DNA from: Rhodocyclaceae bacterium
Lineage (GTDB): Bacteria > Pseudomonadota > Gammaproteobacteria > Burkholderiales > Rhodocyclaceae
DNA: 38,807 nt
Direction: 5' to 3'
NCBI GenBank assembly: GCA_018262775.1
Contig: JADFDU010000021.1
Location: 1-38,807, forward strand
Shown here: piece by piece, positions 14,233 through 22,165 of the stretch
Numbering within the stretch: position 1 is the stretch's first letter
How the letters are laid out: every line of letters begins with the position of its first letter
The notes under the pieces: generated by a model
Database searches by the model: none
The model's input: the letters and a program-made list of their open reading frames with translations, nothing else
Told to the model about the DNA's origin: nothing
Translations under genes and position numbers: made by a program

Positions 14233-14582
14233 GAGTCATTCTCCTGCTCGCCATCCTCTGTGCCTCGGCCCTTGCGCATGCATCTCCCGATGCCATGCAG
14301 GAGACGCGCTACTGCGGCGAGCCGCGCCGCGACGCCGAGGGACGAATCCTGCGCCGCGCGGACGTGCTGGTCGCCTTCCGCAAGCTGTACGCCTGCCCGG
14401 TCACCGGCCGGCATCAAGGGGCGTGCCCCGGCTGGGCCATCGACCACGTCATCCCGCTCGCCGTCGGCGGCTGCGACGCCGTGCGCAACCTGCAGTGGCT
14501 GCCCTCCGCAATCAAGTCGTGCGCGGGCACGGTCTGCAAAGACCGCTGGGAACGGCAGGTCTATAAGCGGGCCGCGCAGTGA
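14229..14582 (+). CDS. Exported HNH-type endonuclease
   Basis: 117 residues from GTG 14229. The N-terminus (VRVILLLAILCASALAHA) is a signal peptide. The mature part has six cysteines, consistent with three disulfides. It carries an HNH/beta-beta-alpha-metal motif: IDHVIPLAVGG (D and H), RNLQWL (N) and a downstream KDRWE. A nuclease in the periplasm could degrade host DNA on lysis or incoming DNA; neither is shown. It overlaps both neighbours and lies between the amidase and the hydrolase. Related genes occur in other Mu-like phages. Confidence 0.8.
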   Translation: MRVILLLAILCASALAHASPDAMQETRYCGEPRRDAEGRILRRADVLVAFRKLYACPVTGRHQGACPGWAIDHVIPLAVGGCDAVRNLQWLPSAIKSCAGTVCKDRWERQVYKRAAQ

Positions 14583-15163
14583 CCACCATCCACATCGTCC
14601 ACGGCATCCACGTCGAGCAGCGCGGCGGCAGCCCGCGCCTGCTGGCGCCCTACCTCAAGGAGGCCGGCTTTACGGTCAAGGTGCGCAGCTACGGCAAGCT
14701 CAAGTGGTGGCGGGCGCGCTTCGCCAACGCCAACCTGGCCGCCTGCTTCGCCGACTCGATGAAGAAGGGCGACATCGTCATCGGCCACTCGAACGGCGCC
14801 GCGCTGGCCTGTCTGGCCGCCGACTACGGCGTGCCGCTCGGCGGCGTGGTGTGCATCCAGGGCGCGCTCGATGCCGACCGCGAATGGGCGCCGCAGATCC
14901 CGTGGGTCGATGTCATCGCCAATCGCGGCGACGGCGTGCTCACCGCTTCGACGTTTCTTTTCGGCCACATGTGGGGCGCCCTCGGCCGCGACGGCTACAA
15001 CGGCCCGGCGGATTCGCGCATCGCGAACATCTTCACGGACGAACGCCGGCCGGAGGGCTTGCCCGAGGCGCTCGGCCACTCGCAATTCTTCACGCACGAC
15101 GTGCTCGCGGCCTGGGGGCCGTGGTACGCCGCGCGCATTCGTCGCCACCTGGAGGGCGCATGA
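14579..15163 (+). CDS. Alpha/beta hydrolase of the lysis cassette
   Basis: 194 residues from GTG 14579. IHIVHGIHV near the start is an oxyanion-type HG motif. IGHSNGAA carries the nucleophile elbow GxSxG with S71. D and H candidates follow near VDVIANRGDG and near GHSQFFTHDV. A serine esterase or lipase between the endolysin and the terminase genes suggests an action on membrane lipid or envelope esters during lysis, comparable in idea to LysB of mycobacteriophages. The sequence is not LysB, and the substrate is unknown. No signal peptide. Confidence 0.75.
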   Translation: MTTIHIVHGIHVEQRGGSPRLLAPYLKEAGFTVKVRSYGKLKWWRARFANANLAACFADSMKKGDIVIGHSNGAALACLAADYGVPLGGVVCIQGALDADREWAPQIPWVDVIANRGDGVLTASTFLFGHMWGALGRDGYNGPADSRIANIFTDERRPEGLPEALGHSQFFTHDVLAAWGPWYAARIRRHLEGA

Positions 15164-15519
15164 CGGTACAGCTTGAACTATGGCAGCTCATCGTGCTGCT
15201 GCTGGCGTTCTTCGGCGCTCTCGGTGCCTTCGGCAAGGTGCTGCTCGACCAGTTCGAGAAGCGGCTGGGCGAGCGTTTCAAGGCGCAGGAGCTGCTGCGC
15301 CAGTCAGGGCAGGCGCAATGGGAAAAGCGCCTCAACGAGCTGGAGAAGATCAGCCGGGACACCGAGCGCGAGGTGCTCACGCTCAAGGCCGACCTGCCGC
15401 TCAACTACGTGCGGCGAGAAGACTACATCCGGGGGCAGAGCGTCATCGAGGCGAAGCTCGACGCCCTTTACAGCGAACTCAAGCTGGTGCAACTGAACGG
15501 AGCAAGGTATGGCGATTGA
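15160..15519 (+). CDS. DUF2730-like membrane coiled-coil protein
   Basis: 119 residues. An N-terminal membrane helix (residues about 7-29, LWQLIVLLLAFFGALGAFGKVLL) is followed by a long charged coiled coil (30-80) and a short tail. It resembles the DUF2730 family, found in this exact place before the terminase genes in Mu-like phages. Membrane anchor plus periplasmic coiled coil would suit an Rz-like spanin, but that is only a shape argument. It overlaps the next gene by 11 bp. Confidence 0.75.
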   Translation: MTVQLELWQLIVLLLAFFGALGAFGKVLLDQFEKRLGERFKAQELLRQSGQAQWEKRLNELEKISRDTEREVLTLKADLPLNYVRREDYIRGQSVIEAKLDALYSELKLVQLNGARYGD

Positions 15520-15817
15520 CATGGCGAAGGTCCGGCGCGAAACCATCCGCTGGCAGATCCTGCTCACGCTGAACAACGCGCGTCCGCTGGGCTCGTGGGA
15601 AGAGGTGATGCTCTCCGTCATCCAGGCGTCCTTCCCGGACGCCACGCCGCTTGAGCTGCGCCGCGAGTTGGACTATCTGGCCGACCGCAAGCTGGTCGAG
15701 ATCCGCAAAGACCCGTCCGGCCGCTGGCACGGCGAGCTGACGCGCTACGGCGTCGATGTCGCCGAATACACGGTTGACTGCGATCCCGGCATCGCCCGTC
15801 CGGCGAAGTATTGGTGA
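15509..15817 (+). CDS. VpaChn25_0724-type winged-helix phage protein
   Basis: 102 residues. RWQILLTLNNARPLGSWEEVMLSVIQASFPDATPLELRRELDYLADRKLVEI, followed by an acidic end (VAEYTVDCDPGIARPAKYW), has the winged-helix layout and final GI.RP.Y pattern of the small protein always found just before the small terminase in Mu-like phages. It probably acts in packaging or its regulation. Its TGA overlaps the small-terminase ATG. Confidence 0.8.
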   Translation: MAIDMAKVRRETIRWQILLTLNNARPLGSWEEVMLSVIQASFPDATPLELRRELDYLADRKLVEIRKDPSGRWHGELTRYGVDVAEYTVDCDPGIARPAKYW

Positions 15818-16356
15818 TGGCGCGCAGATCCAAGGTTCTCGGATTGCCCCCGGAGGTGCGCGCCTGGCTCGACCAGGCGCTCGCGGAGGGCAACTTCTCC
15901 GGCTACGAGGCCTTCGAGGCCGAGTTGGCGAGGCGCGGATTCGGCATCAGCAGCTCGAGCATCCACCGCTACGGCCAGCAGCTGGAGAAGAAGCTTGCCG
16001 CCGTGAAGGCATCCACCGAGGCGGCCCGCGCGATCGCCGCCGCCGCGCCCGACGACGCCGACCAGCGCAGCGCCGCCGTGATGAGCCTGGTGCAGACCGA
16101 AACCTTCAACGTCCTGGTCGCCCTGCAGGAGGCCGAGGAAGCCAAGCCTGAAGCCCGCCTCAAGCTGCTGGCCAAGGCGGCGGAGGCGATCGCCAAGCTG
16201 TCGCGCGCCTCCGTTAATCAGAAGAAATGGGAGACCGAGGTTAACGCGAAGGTCAAGGCGGCGGCCGAGGCGGCGGAGCGCATCGCCAGGAAGGGCGGGC
16301 TGTCCGCTTCGTCCGTGGCGGAGATCCGCAAGAGCATTCTGGGGATCGCATCGTGA
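15817..16356 (+). CDS. Small terminase subunit (DUF3486, gp27)
   Basis: 179 residues from ATG 15817, the codon overlapping the previous stop. The N-terminal HTH (LGLPPEVRAWLDQALAEGNFSGYEAFEAELARRGFGISSSSIHRYGQQLEKKL, residues about 7-60) and the long helical C-terminus are characteristic of DUF3486, the Mu gp27 family. In packaging it recognises the phage end and recruits the large subunit. It directly precedes the large terminase and overlaps it (GTGA). Confidence 0.87.
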   Translation: MARRSKVLGLPPEVRAWLDQALAEGNFSGYEAFEAELARRGFGISSSSIHRYGQQLEKKLAAVKASTEAARAIAAAAPDDADQRSAAVMSLVQTETFNVLVALQEAEEAKPEARLKLLAKAAEAIAKLSRASVNQKKWETEVNAKVKAAAEAAERIARKGGLSASSVAEIRKSILGIAS

Positions 16357-17927
16357 AATTGAATCCGCTCGCCTCCGCGCTGTCGGCGGCATTCCCGGAC
16401 GACGCGCCGCCCCCCGTGCTGCTCGGCTACCAGCAGCGCTGGGTGGCCGACGATTCTCCGCTGAAGGTTGCCGAGAAAAGCCGCCGCATCGGCCTCACCT
16501 GGGCCGAGGCTGCCGACAACGTGCTGATTGCCTCCGAGGAGGGCGGCTCCAACGTCTTCTACATCTCCGCCACGCAGGACATGGCGCTTGAGTACATCGA
16601 GGCATGCGCCATGTGGGCGCGCGCCTACGACCTCGCCGCCGGCGAGGTCGAGGAGGGCATCTTCCTCGACGATGGCGACAAGGAGATCAAGACCTACCGC
16701 ATCGACTTCCCGAAGTCGGGCAAGCGCATCGTCGCGCTGTCCAGCCGGCCGGCGAACCTGCGCGGCAAGCAGGGCGTGATCGTCATCGACGAGGCGGCCT
16801 TCGCGCCGGACCTGCCCGGCCTCATCAAGGCCGCGATGGCCATGCTGATGTGGGGAGACAAGGTCCGCATCATCAGCACGCACAACGGCGAAGACAACGT
16901 CTTTAACGAACTCATCAACGAGATCCGCGCCGGCAAGCGCAAGGGCAGCGTGCATCGCATCGCCTTCGGGGATGCCGTGGCCGACGGGCTGTTCCGTCGC
17001 GTCTGCATGCGCAAGAGCAGGCCCTGGAGCCAGGAGGCCGAGGACGCCTGGGTGGCCGACGTGCGCGACTTCTACGGCGACGACGCGGCCGAGGAACTCG
17101 ACGTTGTCCCGGCAAAGGGCGGCGGCGTCTACCTGCCGCTCGCCTTGGTCGAGGCGCGCATGACGCCGGTCGGGTCAGATCAGCCGATCATCCGTCAGCG
17201 CTGGCCGGATGAGTTCGGCCTGCTGCCCGAGCCGGTGCGCGCTGCCGAGGTCGACGCCTGGCTGCAGGAGGTTGTGGCGCCGGAGCTCGCCAAGCTCGAC
17301 AAGAATCGCCGCCACGGCTTCGGGCAGGACTTCGCCCGCGTCGGCGACCTCTCCGTCGTCGCGGTGCTGGAGGAAGGCACCGATCTCGTCGAGCGCTCGC
17401 GCCTGGTGATCGAGATCGGCAACTGCCCCTTCGCCCAGCAGCGCCAGATCGTCAAGTTCATCGGCGAGCGCCTGCCGCGCTTCTATTCGGCCGCGATGGA
17501 CGCCACCGGCAACGGCGCCGACCTCGCCGAGTTTGCCGCCGACACCTTCGGCCATTCACGCGTCGAGCAGGTGAAGCTCTCCGATGCGTTCTACCTGGCG
17601 AACATGCCGCGCTTCAAGGCTGCCCTCGAGGACGCCACCCTGGACAACCTGCCGCGCGACGACCAGTGCCGCGACGACCTGCGTGCGATCAAGAAGATCG
17701 ACGGCGTGCCGAAGCTCGGCCGCGCCAAGACGCAGGCCGCCGACGGCAAGAAGGTGCAGCGCCACGGCGATTTCGGGATTGCCCTGTTCCTCGCGCATTA
17801 CGCCATGAAGCGCGACGTGGCGCCCATCGACTACACGCCGGCGCCGTCCTCGGCCGCACGCTGGGACGGCGCCGGCAATGACGACATCGACGCCGACGCC
17901 CTGGCCGGCGCCGCAGGAGCCTGGTAA
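16353..17927 (+). CDS. Large terminase subunit (TerL, gp28)
   Basis: 524 residues. The ATPase has a Walker A-like EKSRRIGLTW at 41-50 and Walker B VIVIDEAAF with D146 and E147. Residues 167-180 (VRIISTHNG) fit the coupling motif. The C-terminal RNase H-like nuclease shows acidic residues D326 (FGQDF), D383 (MDATGNG) and D473 (HGDFG). It pumps DNA into proheads and makes the headful cut. Start GTG 16353 overlaps the small-terminase stop; it ends in ATG-overlap with the portal gene (TAATG). Confidence 0.95.
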   Translation: MKLNPLASALSAAFPDDAPPPVLLGYQQRWVADDSPLKVAEKSRRIGLTWAEAADNVLIASEEGGSNVFYISATQDMALEYIEACAMWARAYDLAAGEVEEGIFLDDGDKEIKTYRIDFPKSGKRIVALSSRPANLRGKQGVIVIDEAAFAPDLPGLIKAAMAMLMWGDKVRIISTHNGEDNVFNELINEIRAGKRKGSVHRIAFGDAVADGLFRRVCMRKSRPWSQEAEDAWVADVRDFYGDDAAEELDVVPAKGGGVYLPLALVEARMTPVGSDQPIIRQRWPDEFGLLPEPVRAAEVDAWLQEVVAPELAKLDKNRRHGFGQDFARVGDLSVVAVLEEGTDLVERSRLVIEIGNCPFAQQRQIVKFIGERLPRFYSAAMDATGNGADLAEFAADTFGHSRVEQVKLSDAFYLANMPRFKAALEDATLDNLPRDDQCRDDLRAIKKIDGVPKLGRAKTQAADGKKVQRHGDFGIALFLAHYAMKRDVAPIDYTPAPSSAARWDGAGNDDIDADALAGAAGAW

Positions 17928-19477
17928 TGGCACAACAGATCCTCGACCAGTTCGGCCGCCCGATCGAGCGCGCCGCCCTCAAGGAACCGCAAACCTCCCG
18001 CCTCGGCCACCTGGCGCAGGAGTTCGCTTCGCATCCGTCGCGCGGCCTCACGCCGGGCAAGCTGGCGCGCATCCTCGCCGATGCCGAGCAGGGCGACATC
18101 GCCGCGCAGCACGACCTCTTCCTCGACATGGAGGAGAAGGACGGCCACGTCTATGCCGAGATGAGCAAGCGCAAGCGCGCCCTGCTGACGCTCGACTGGG
18201 ACATCCTGCCGCCGCGCAACCCGAGCAAGGCCGAGGAAGACGACGCCGCCTGGCTGCGCGAGATGCTGCTCGATGTGCCGAACTTCGAAGACGTGCTGCT
18301 CGACTGCCTCGACGGCATCGGCCACGGCTTCGCCGCCCTGGAACTGGAGTGGCTGCTCTCCGGCCGCGAGTGGCTGCCGAAGGCGATCACCCACCGGCCG
18401 CAGAGCTGGTTCCAGCCCGGCCGCGAAAACCGCAACGAGCTGCGCCTGCGCGACAACACGCCGGACGGCGCGGAGCTGCGCCCCTTCGGCTGGATTCTGC
18501 ACACCCACCGGGCGAAGAGCGGCTACATCGCTCGCGCCGGCCTGCACCGCGTGCTGGCCTGGCCGTATTTGTTTAAAAATTACTCGGTGCGGGATCTCGC
18601 CGAGTTCCTGGAGATCTACGGCCTGCCGCTGCGCCTGGGCAAATACCCGTCCGGCGCCTCCGACCAGGAGAAGCTCACCCTGCTGCGCGCAGTCTCCGGC
18701 ATCGGCCACAACGCCGCCGGCATCATTCCGGAAGGGATGATGATCGAGTTCGAGGAAGCGGCGAAGGGCCAGCACGACCCCTTCGAGGCCATGATCAACT
18801 GGTGCGAGCGCACGCAGAGCAAGGCCATCCTCGGCGGCACCCTCACCAGTCAGGCCGACGGAAAGAGCAGCACCAATGCGCTGGGCAACGTGCACAACGA
18901 GGTGCGCCACGACCTGCTGGTGTCGGACGCCATCCAGCTCGCCGCGACCCTCACTCGCGACCTGGTCTATCCGCTTCTCGCAATCAACCGGGGCGCGCGC
19001 GATCCGCGCCGCCTGCCGCGCTTCGCGTTCGACACCCGCGAGCCGGAAGATCTCAAGCTCTACGCCGACGCGCTGCCGAAGCTGGTTGAGGTCGGCTTCG
19101 AGATCCCGGCCGACTATGTGCACGACAAGCTGCGCATCCCGGCGCCGAAGGATGGGCAGAAGGTGCTGGGGCTGCCGGCGGCGCAGCCGCAGCCGCCCGC
19201 CGCAGCCGCCCGCGCCGCCCTCAAGGCCGGCGCGCCGGCCCAGGACGAGTTCGACGTGTTTTCCGACGAGCTGGCCTCGGACTGGGAGCGCGTCACCGCC
19301 CCGCTGGTCTCGCCGATCGAGCAGCTGGCCGCCGAGTGCGGCAGCCTGGAGGAATTCAAGGCCCGCCTGCCGCAGCTGCTGGAGCGGATGGACACGGCCG
19401 CCCTGACCGAGGCGCTGGCGCAGGCGCAGTTCGCCGCCGCGATCTTCGGCCGCGCCGAGCCGCCGGAGGTTACATGA
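17927..19477 (+). CDS. Portal protein (DUF935, gp29)
   Basis: 516 residues. The opening ILDQFGRPIERAALKEPQT, the KRKRALLTLDWDILPP segment, the WLPKAITHRPQSWFQP block and the long helical end are typical of DUF935 portal proteins of Mu-like phages. Twelve copies form the ring through which DNA enters and leaves the capsid. It ends at a TGA that immediately abuts the first REP-like repeat. Confidence 0.93.
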   Translation: MAQQILDQFGRPIERAALKEPQTSRLGHLAQEFASHPSRGLTPGKLARILADAEQGDIAAQHDLFLDMEEKDGHVYAEMSKRKRALLTLDWDILPPRNPSKAEEDDAAWLREMLLDVPNFEDVLLDCLDGIGHGFAALELEWLLSGREWLPKAITHRPQSWFQPGRENRNELRLRDNTPDGAELRPFGWILHTHRAKSGYIARAGLHRVLAWPYLFKNYSVRDLAEFLEIYGLPLRLGKYPSGASDQEKLTLLRAVSGIGHNAAGIIPEGMMIEFEEAAKGQHDPFEAMINWCERTQSKAILGGTLTSQADGKSSTNALGNVHNEVRHDLLVSDAIQLAATLTRDLVYPLLAINRGARDPRRLPRFAFDTREPEDLKLYADALPKLVEVGFEIPADYVHDKLRIPAPKDGQKVLGLPAAQPQPPAAAARAALKAGAPAQDEFDVFSDELASDWERVTAPLVSPIEQLAAECGSLEEFKARLPQLLERMDTAALTEALAQAQFAAAIFGRAEPPEVT

Positions 19478-19556
19478 GCCCCCACGCTCGCAAAATCGGC
19501 TCGCTGCCCCCCGAGGGGGCGGCGCCCTCCCTTGGGACGGCCCGGCGGGAGGGCGG
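19476..19556 (+). repeat. REP-like repeat, copy 1
   Basis: About 80 bp beginning GAGCCCCCACGCTCGCA, with GC-rich complementary blocks (GCCCCCCGAGGGGGC and a CCCTCCC to GGGAGGG pairing) that would fold strongly. A near-identical copy lies at 20329-20410. It begins in the portal stop codon and ends just before the gpF start. This class of element is scattered between genes in many betaproteobacterial chromosomes, and is unusual inside a phage structural operon. Confidence 0.8.
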
Positions 19557-19562
19557 GCTGTA

Positions 19563-20327
19563 ATGCTGCGCCTGCTCTCCCTGCCGCCCGAGGAAGCGAT
19601 CGCCTTCTTCCGCCGCAAAGGCTTCAGGATCGGCTTCGACCACCGCGACGTGTGGCAGGCCGAGCACCAGGCCGCCTTCACGGTGGCCAAGGCCATGCAG
19701 CTCGATCTGCTGGCCGACATCCGCGAGCAGGTCGATGCCGCCATCGAGCTGGGCACCACCTTCGAGACCTTCCGCGAAACCCTCAAGCCGAACCTGGTCA
19801 GGCGCGGCTGGTGGGGGCGCGCCGTGATGACCGACCCGGCCACCGGCGAGGCGAAGGAAGTGCAGCTCGGCAGCACGCGCCGCCTCAAGGTGATCTACGA
19901 CACCAACCTGCGCCAGGCGCACAGCGAGGGGCAGTGGGCGCGCATCCAGGAGACCAAGGCCGAGGCGCCGTACCTCATGTACGACCACACGCCCTCGGCG
20001 CACGAGCGCAAGGAGCACGCCGCCTGGGACGGCATGGTGCTGCCCGCCGACGATCCCTGGTGGCAGTCGCACTATCCGGTGCGGGCCTGGGGCTGCAAGT
20101 GCCGGGTGATCCAGCTCGGCCAGCGCCAGCTCGACCGCCTGGGCGCCAGGGTCGGCACCGCGCCGCCCGAGCGATACCAGGACTACGTGAACAAGCGCAC
20201 CGGCGAGACCAGCCGCGTGCCGGCCGGCGTCGCCCCGGAGTTCGCCTACCCGCCCGGCGGGCGCCAGGCCAACCTCGACCGGATGCTGGCCGAGAAGGCC
20301 GCGCGGGCCGGATTGGAGGGGACATGA
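19563..20327 (+). CDS. Head morphogenesis protein (Mu gpF-like)
   Basis: 254 residues. The N-terminal EEAIAFFRRKG...DVWQAEHQAAFTVAKAMQLDLLADIREQVDAAIELG and the core NLRQAHSEGQWARIQ, DHTPSAHERKEHAAWDGMVLPADDPWW...YPVRAWGCKCRVIQL match the phage Mu F-like/SPP1 gp7 minor head protein family, with the conserved GCKC near the end. It acts in prohead assembly or is ejected with DNA. ATG 19563 has no good ribosome site, since repeat copy 1 occupies the upstream junction; translation may depend on the repeat's G-rich end. Confidence 0.9.
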   Translation: MLRLLSLPPEEAIAFFRRKGFRIGFDHRDVWQAEHQAAFTVAKAMQLDLLADIREQVDAAIELGTTFETFRETLKPNLVRRGWWGRAVMTDPATGEAKEVQLGSTRRLKVIYDTNLRQAHSEGQWARIQETKAEAPYLMYDHTPSAHERKEHAAWDGMVLPADDPWWQSHYPVRAWGCKCRVIQLGQRQLDRLGARVGTAPPERYQDYVNKRTGETSRVPAGVAPEFAYPPGGRQANLDRMLAEKAARAGLEGT

Positions 20328-20328
20328 A

Positions 20329-20410
20329 GAGCCCCCACGCTCGCAGAACCGGCTCGCTGCCCCCCCGAGGGGGCGACGCCCTCCCTTGGGGCGGCCCGGC
20401 GGGAGGGCGC
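20329..20410 (+). repeat. REP-like repeat, copy 2
   Basis: Same element and orientation as 19476-19556, with a few substitutions and one extra C. It begins two bases after the gpF stop codon. Its strong hairpins could protect or terminate the upstream mRNA. From here to the protease start (20411-20655) I see no convincing gene, only the late promoter and a tandem TTTAACGGGG pair at 20504-20524. Confidence 0.8.
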
Positions 20411-20602
20411 ATGAGGCATTTCACGCCGACCGCGATACAGGCCCTGTGTGCCGTTTTTGGCGGCGGGTGGCTACCTACCCCCGGAAAATTTCCGCCAGCG
20501 GTTTTTAACGGGGGTTTAACGGGGTCAGTGGGCCGCTCCTGCTGGCTTCGGTCGGCCCGATTTGCCGGAAAAGCCGGTTTCCCCGGTTTTCGGGCGCCCG
20601 AA

Positions 20603-20649
20603 TTAGTAAAACGCTTTAGCGGATCGGCCGGGCCGAAACCGGCAGGATT
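20603..20649 (+). promoter_or_regulatory. Late (I) promoter with activator motif
   Basis: TTAGTAAA, then ACG, then CTTTAGCGGA at 20603-20623 agrees with the lys-promoter motif at 19 of 21 positions. A -10-like AGGATT begins 21 bp beyond the motif's end (20644-20649). The protease ATG follows at 20656, giving almost no leader. Mu has an activator-dependent promoter in front of the same gene (I). Confidence 0.65.
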
Positions 20650-20655
20650 CTGGGC

Positions 20656-21687
20656 ATGAAACGCATCGACATCGCCATCCTCACCTTCGCCCTGGCCGCC
20701 GGCCGGCGCGTGCAGCTCCTGCCGGCCGGGCCGCTGTTCCGTGCCCGCGACGGCCGGCCGGAGAAGCTGCCCGGCTACCGCATCGACGCGAAGATCGCCG
20801 CCGCGCTGATCGCCAGGGCGATGGAGCGGCAGACGCCGCTGGTCGTTGACTACGAGCACCAGACCCTGCTCACCGAAAAGAACGGCCAGCCCGCGCCCGC
20901 CGCCGGCTGGTTCCGCACGCTGGAGTGGGTCGAGGGCGAGGGGTTGTTCGCCACCGACATGGAGTGGAATGCCCGCGCCCTGGAGATGATCGCCGCCGGC
21001 GAATACAAGTTCATCAGCCCGGTCTTCAGCTTCGACACCCGCAGCGGCGCCGTCCTGGAAATCCAGATGGCCGCCATCACCAACAACCCAGCCCTCGACG
21101 GCATGGAAGCCGTCGCGGCGCACCGATTTTTGTCACCCGATCAACCCGTAGAGGAGATCCGCATGAATGAAATGCTCAAGAAGCTGCTGGCCGCCCTCGG
21201 CCTGCAGGAAACCGCGACCGAGGCCGATGCGCTCTCGGCCGTCACGGCGCTGAAGGCTGGCTCGGACAAGGTCGCCGGCCTGGAAAGCGAGGTCGCCGCC
21301 CTGAAGGCGGCCACGCCCGACCCCGAAAAGTTCGCCCCGGTCGCCACCATGAAGGCGCTGCAGGCCGAGGTCGCTGATCTGCGCGCGCAGATCCACGGCC
21401 AGGCGCTGGACGGCGTGATCGCCGAGGCGCTCACGGCCGGCAAGCTGCTGCCCGCCCAGGAATCCTGGGCGCGCGAGCTGGGCGGCAAGGACTTGGCATC
21501 GCTGAAGAGCTACCTGGACACCGCCCCGGCCGTCGTTCCGGCCGGCACGCAGTCAGGCGGCAAGCCGCCGGCCTCGGGCGGCGGCGACGGCAAGCTCAAC
21601 GATACCGATCTGGCCGTGTGCCGGCAGCTCGGCATCAGCGCCGAGGACTTCCTCAAGAGCCGGGCCGGCGAAGCTGCGGCGGCCTGA
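20656..21687 (+). CDS. Prohead protease (Mu gpI-like)
   Basis: 343 residues. Residues about 1-165 are the protease half (VDYEHQTLL, GWFRTLEWVEGEGLFATDMEWNARALEMI, YKFISPVFSFD, ITNNPALDGM), matching the Mu I family of prohead maturation proteases. The rest is a coiled-coil scaffold-like half with a Gly/Pro linker near 300-315. It processes itself, the scaffold and probably other head proteins. It lies just behind the second late promoter. Confidence 0.92.
   Translation: MKRIDIAILTFALAAGRRVQLLPAGPLFRARDGRPEKLPGYRIDAKIAAALIARAMERQTPLVVDYEHQTLLTEKNGQPAPAAGWFRTLEWVEGEGLFATDMEWNARALEMIAAGEYKFISPVFSFDTRSGAVLEIQMAAITNNPALDGMEAVAAHRFLSPDQPVEEIRMNEMLKKLLAALGLQETATEADALSAVTALKAGSDKVAGLESEVAALKAATPDPEKFAPVATMKALQAEVADLRAQIHGQALDGVIAEALTAGKLLPAQESWARELGGKDLASLKSYLDTAPAVVPAGTQSGGKPPASGGGDGKLNDTDLAVCRQLGISAEDFLKSRAGEAAAA
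21163..21687 (+). CDS. Nested scaffolding protein (Mu gpZ-like)
   Basis: An in-frame internal start in the protease gene at ATG 21163 (residue 170) has GAGGAG six bases upstream. It would give a 174-residue protein consisting only of the helical scaffold half (LESEVAALKA, KALQAEVADLRAQI). Mu makes its scaffold Z in just this way from within gene I. The ribosome site is seen; production is inferred. Confidence 0.75.
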   Translation: MNEMLKKLLAALGLQETATEADALSAVTALKAGSDKVAGLESEVAALKAATPDPEKFAPVATMKALQAEVADLRAQIHGQALDGVIAEALTAGKLLPAQESWARELGGKDLASLKSYLDTAPAVVPAGTQSGGKPPASGGGDGKLNDTDLAVCRQLGISAEDFLKSRAGEAAAA

Positions 21688-21712
21688 CATTCCCATCGAC
21701 TAGGAGACTGAA

Positions 21713-22120
21713 ATGCCACTGACCGCCGACCGCAACACCGTGAGCCGCAAGGGGGACGACTTCGAGTTCCCCGTCAAGGCTGCGACGAAGATCTACGCAG
21801 GCTCGATCGTCGCCATCGACAGCGCCAACGCCTACGCCACCAAGGGCGCCGCTTCCACCACCCTGAAGGCCGTGGGCGTCGCCCAGGAGCTGGCCGACAA
21901 CGCGAGCGGCGCCGACGGCGCCATCAACGTGAAGGTACGGCGCGGCGTGTTCCGCTTCGCCAACTCCGGCGCCGGCGACGCCATCACTCTGGCCGACCTG
22001 AACGCCGACTGCTACATCGTCGACGACCAGACCGTGGCCAAGACGAACGGCACCAACACTCGCTCCGTGGCCGGCAAGGTCCGCGACGTGGATGCCGCCG
22101 GCGTCTGGGTCGAGTTCTAA
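21713..22120 (+). CDS. Capsid decoration/cement protein (DUF2190)
   Basis: 135 residues of beta-rich sequence: RNTVSRKGDDFEFPVKAATKIYAGSIVAIDSANAYAT..., VKVRRGVFRFANS, CYIVDDQTVAKT. This is the DUF2190 pattern of small capsid-stabilising proteins found next to the major head gene in many phages. The ribosome site is TAGGAG. Mu itself lacks it at this place, whereas B3-type relatives have it. Confidence 0.85.
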   Translation: MPLTADRNTVSRKGDDFEFPVKAATKIYAGSIVAIDSANAYATKGAASTTLKAVGVAQELADNASGADGAINVKVRRGVFRFANSGAGDAITLADLNADCYIVDDQTVAKTNGTNTRSVAGKVRDVDAAGVWVEF

Positions 22121-22165
22121 GCGGCCCGGCATCGACAACCCCTCCCACATCCACAGGAGAAATAC

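Noticed and set aside
19474..19562. Short ORF starting MSPHARKIGSLPPEG
   Set aside because: It is the translation of the REP-like repeat; a similar spurious ORF appears in copy 2.
17831..19888. 685-residue minus-strand ORF opposite portal and terminase
   Set aside because: An antisense shadow of high-GC coding DNA. Both plus-strand genes there are well supported.
20411..20659. ORF starting MRHFTPTAIQALCAV before the protease
   Set aside because: No ribosome site and Gly/Phe/Pro-rich non-protein-like sequence. The region holds the late promoter.
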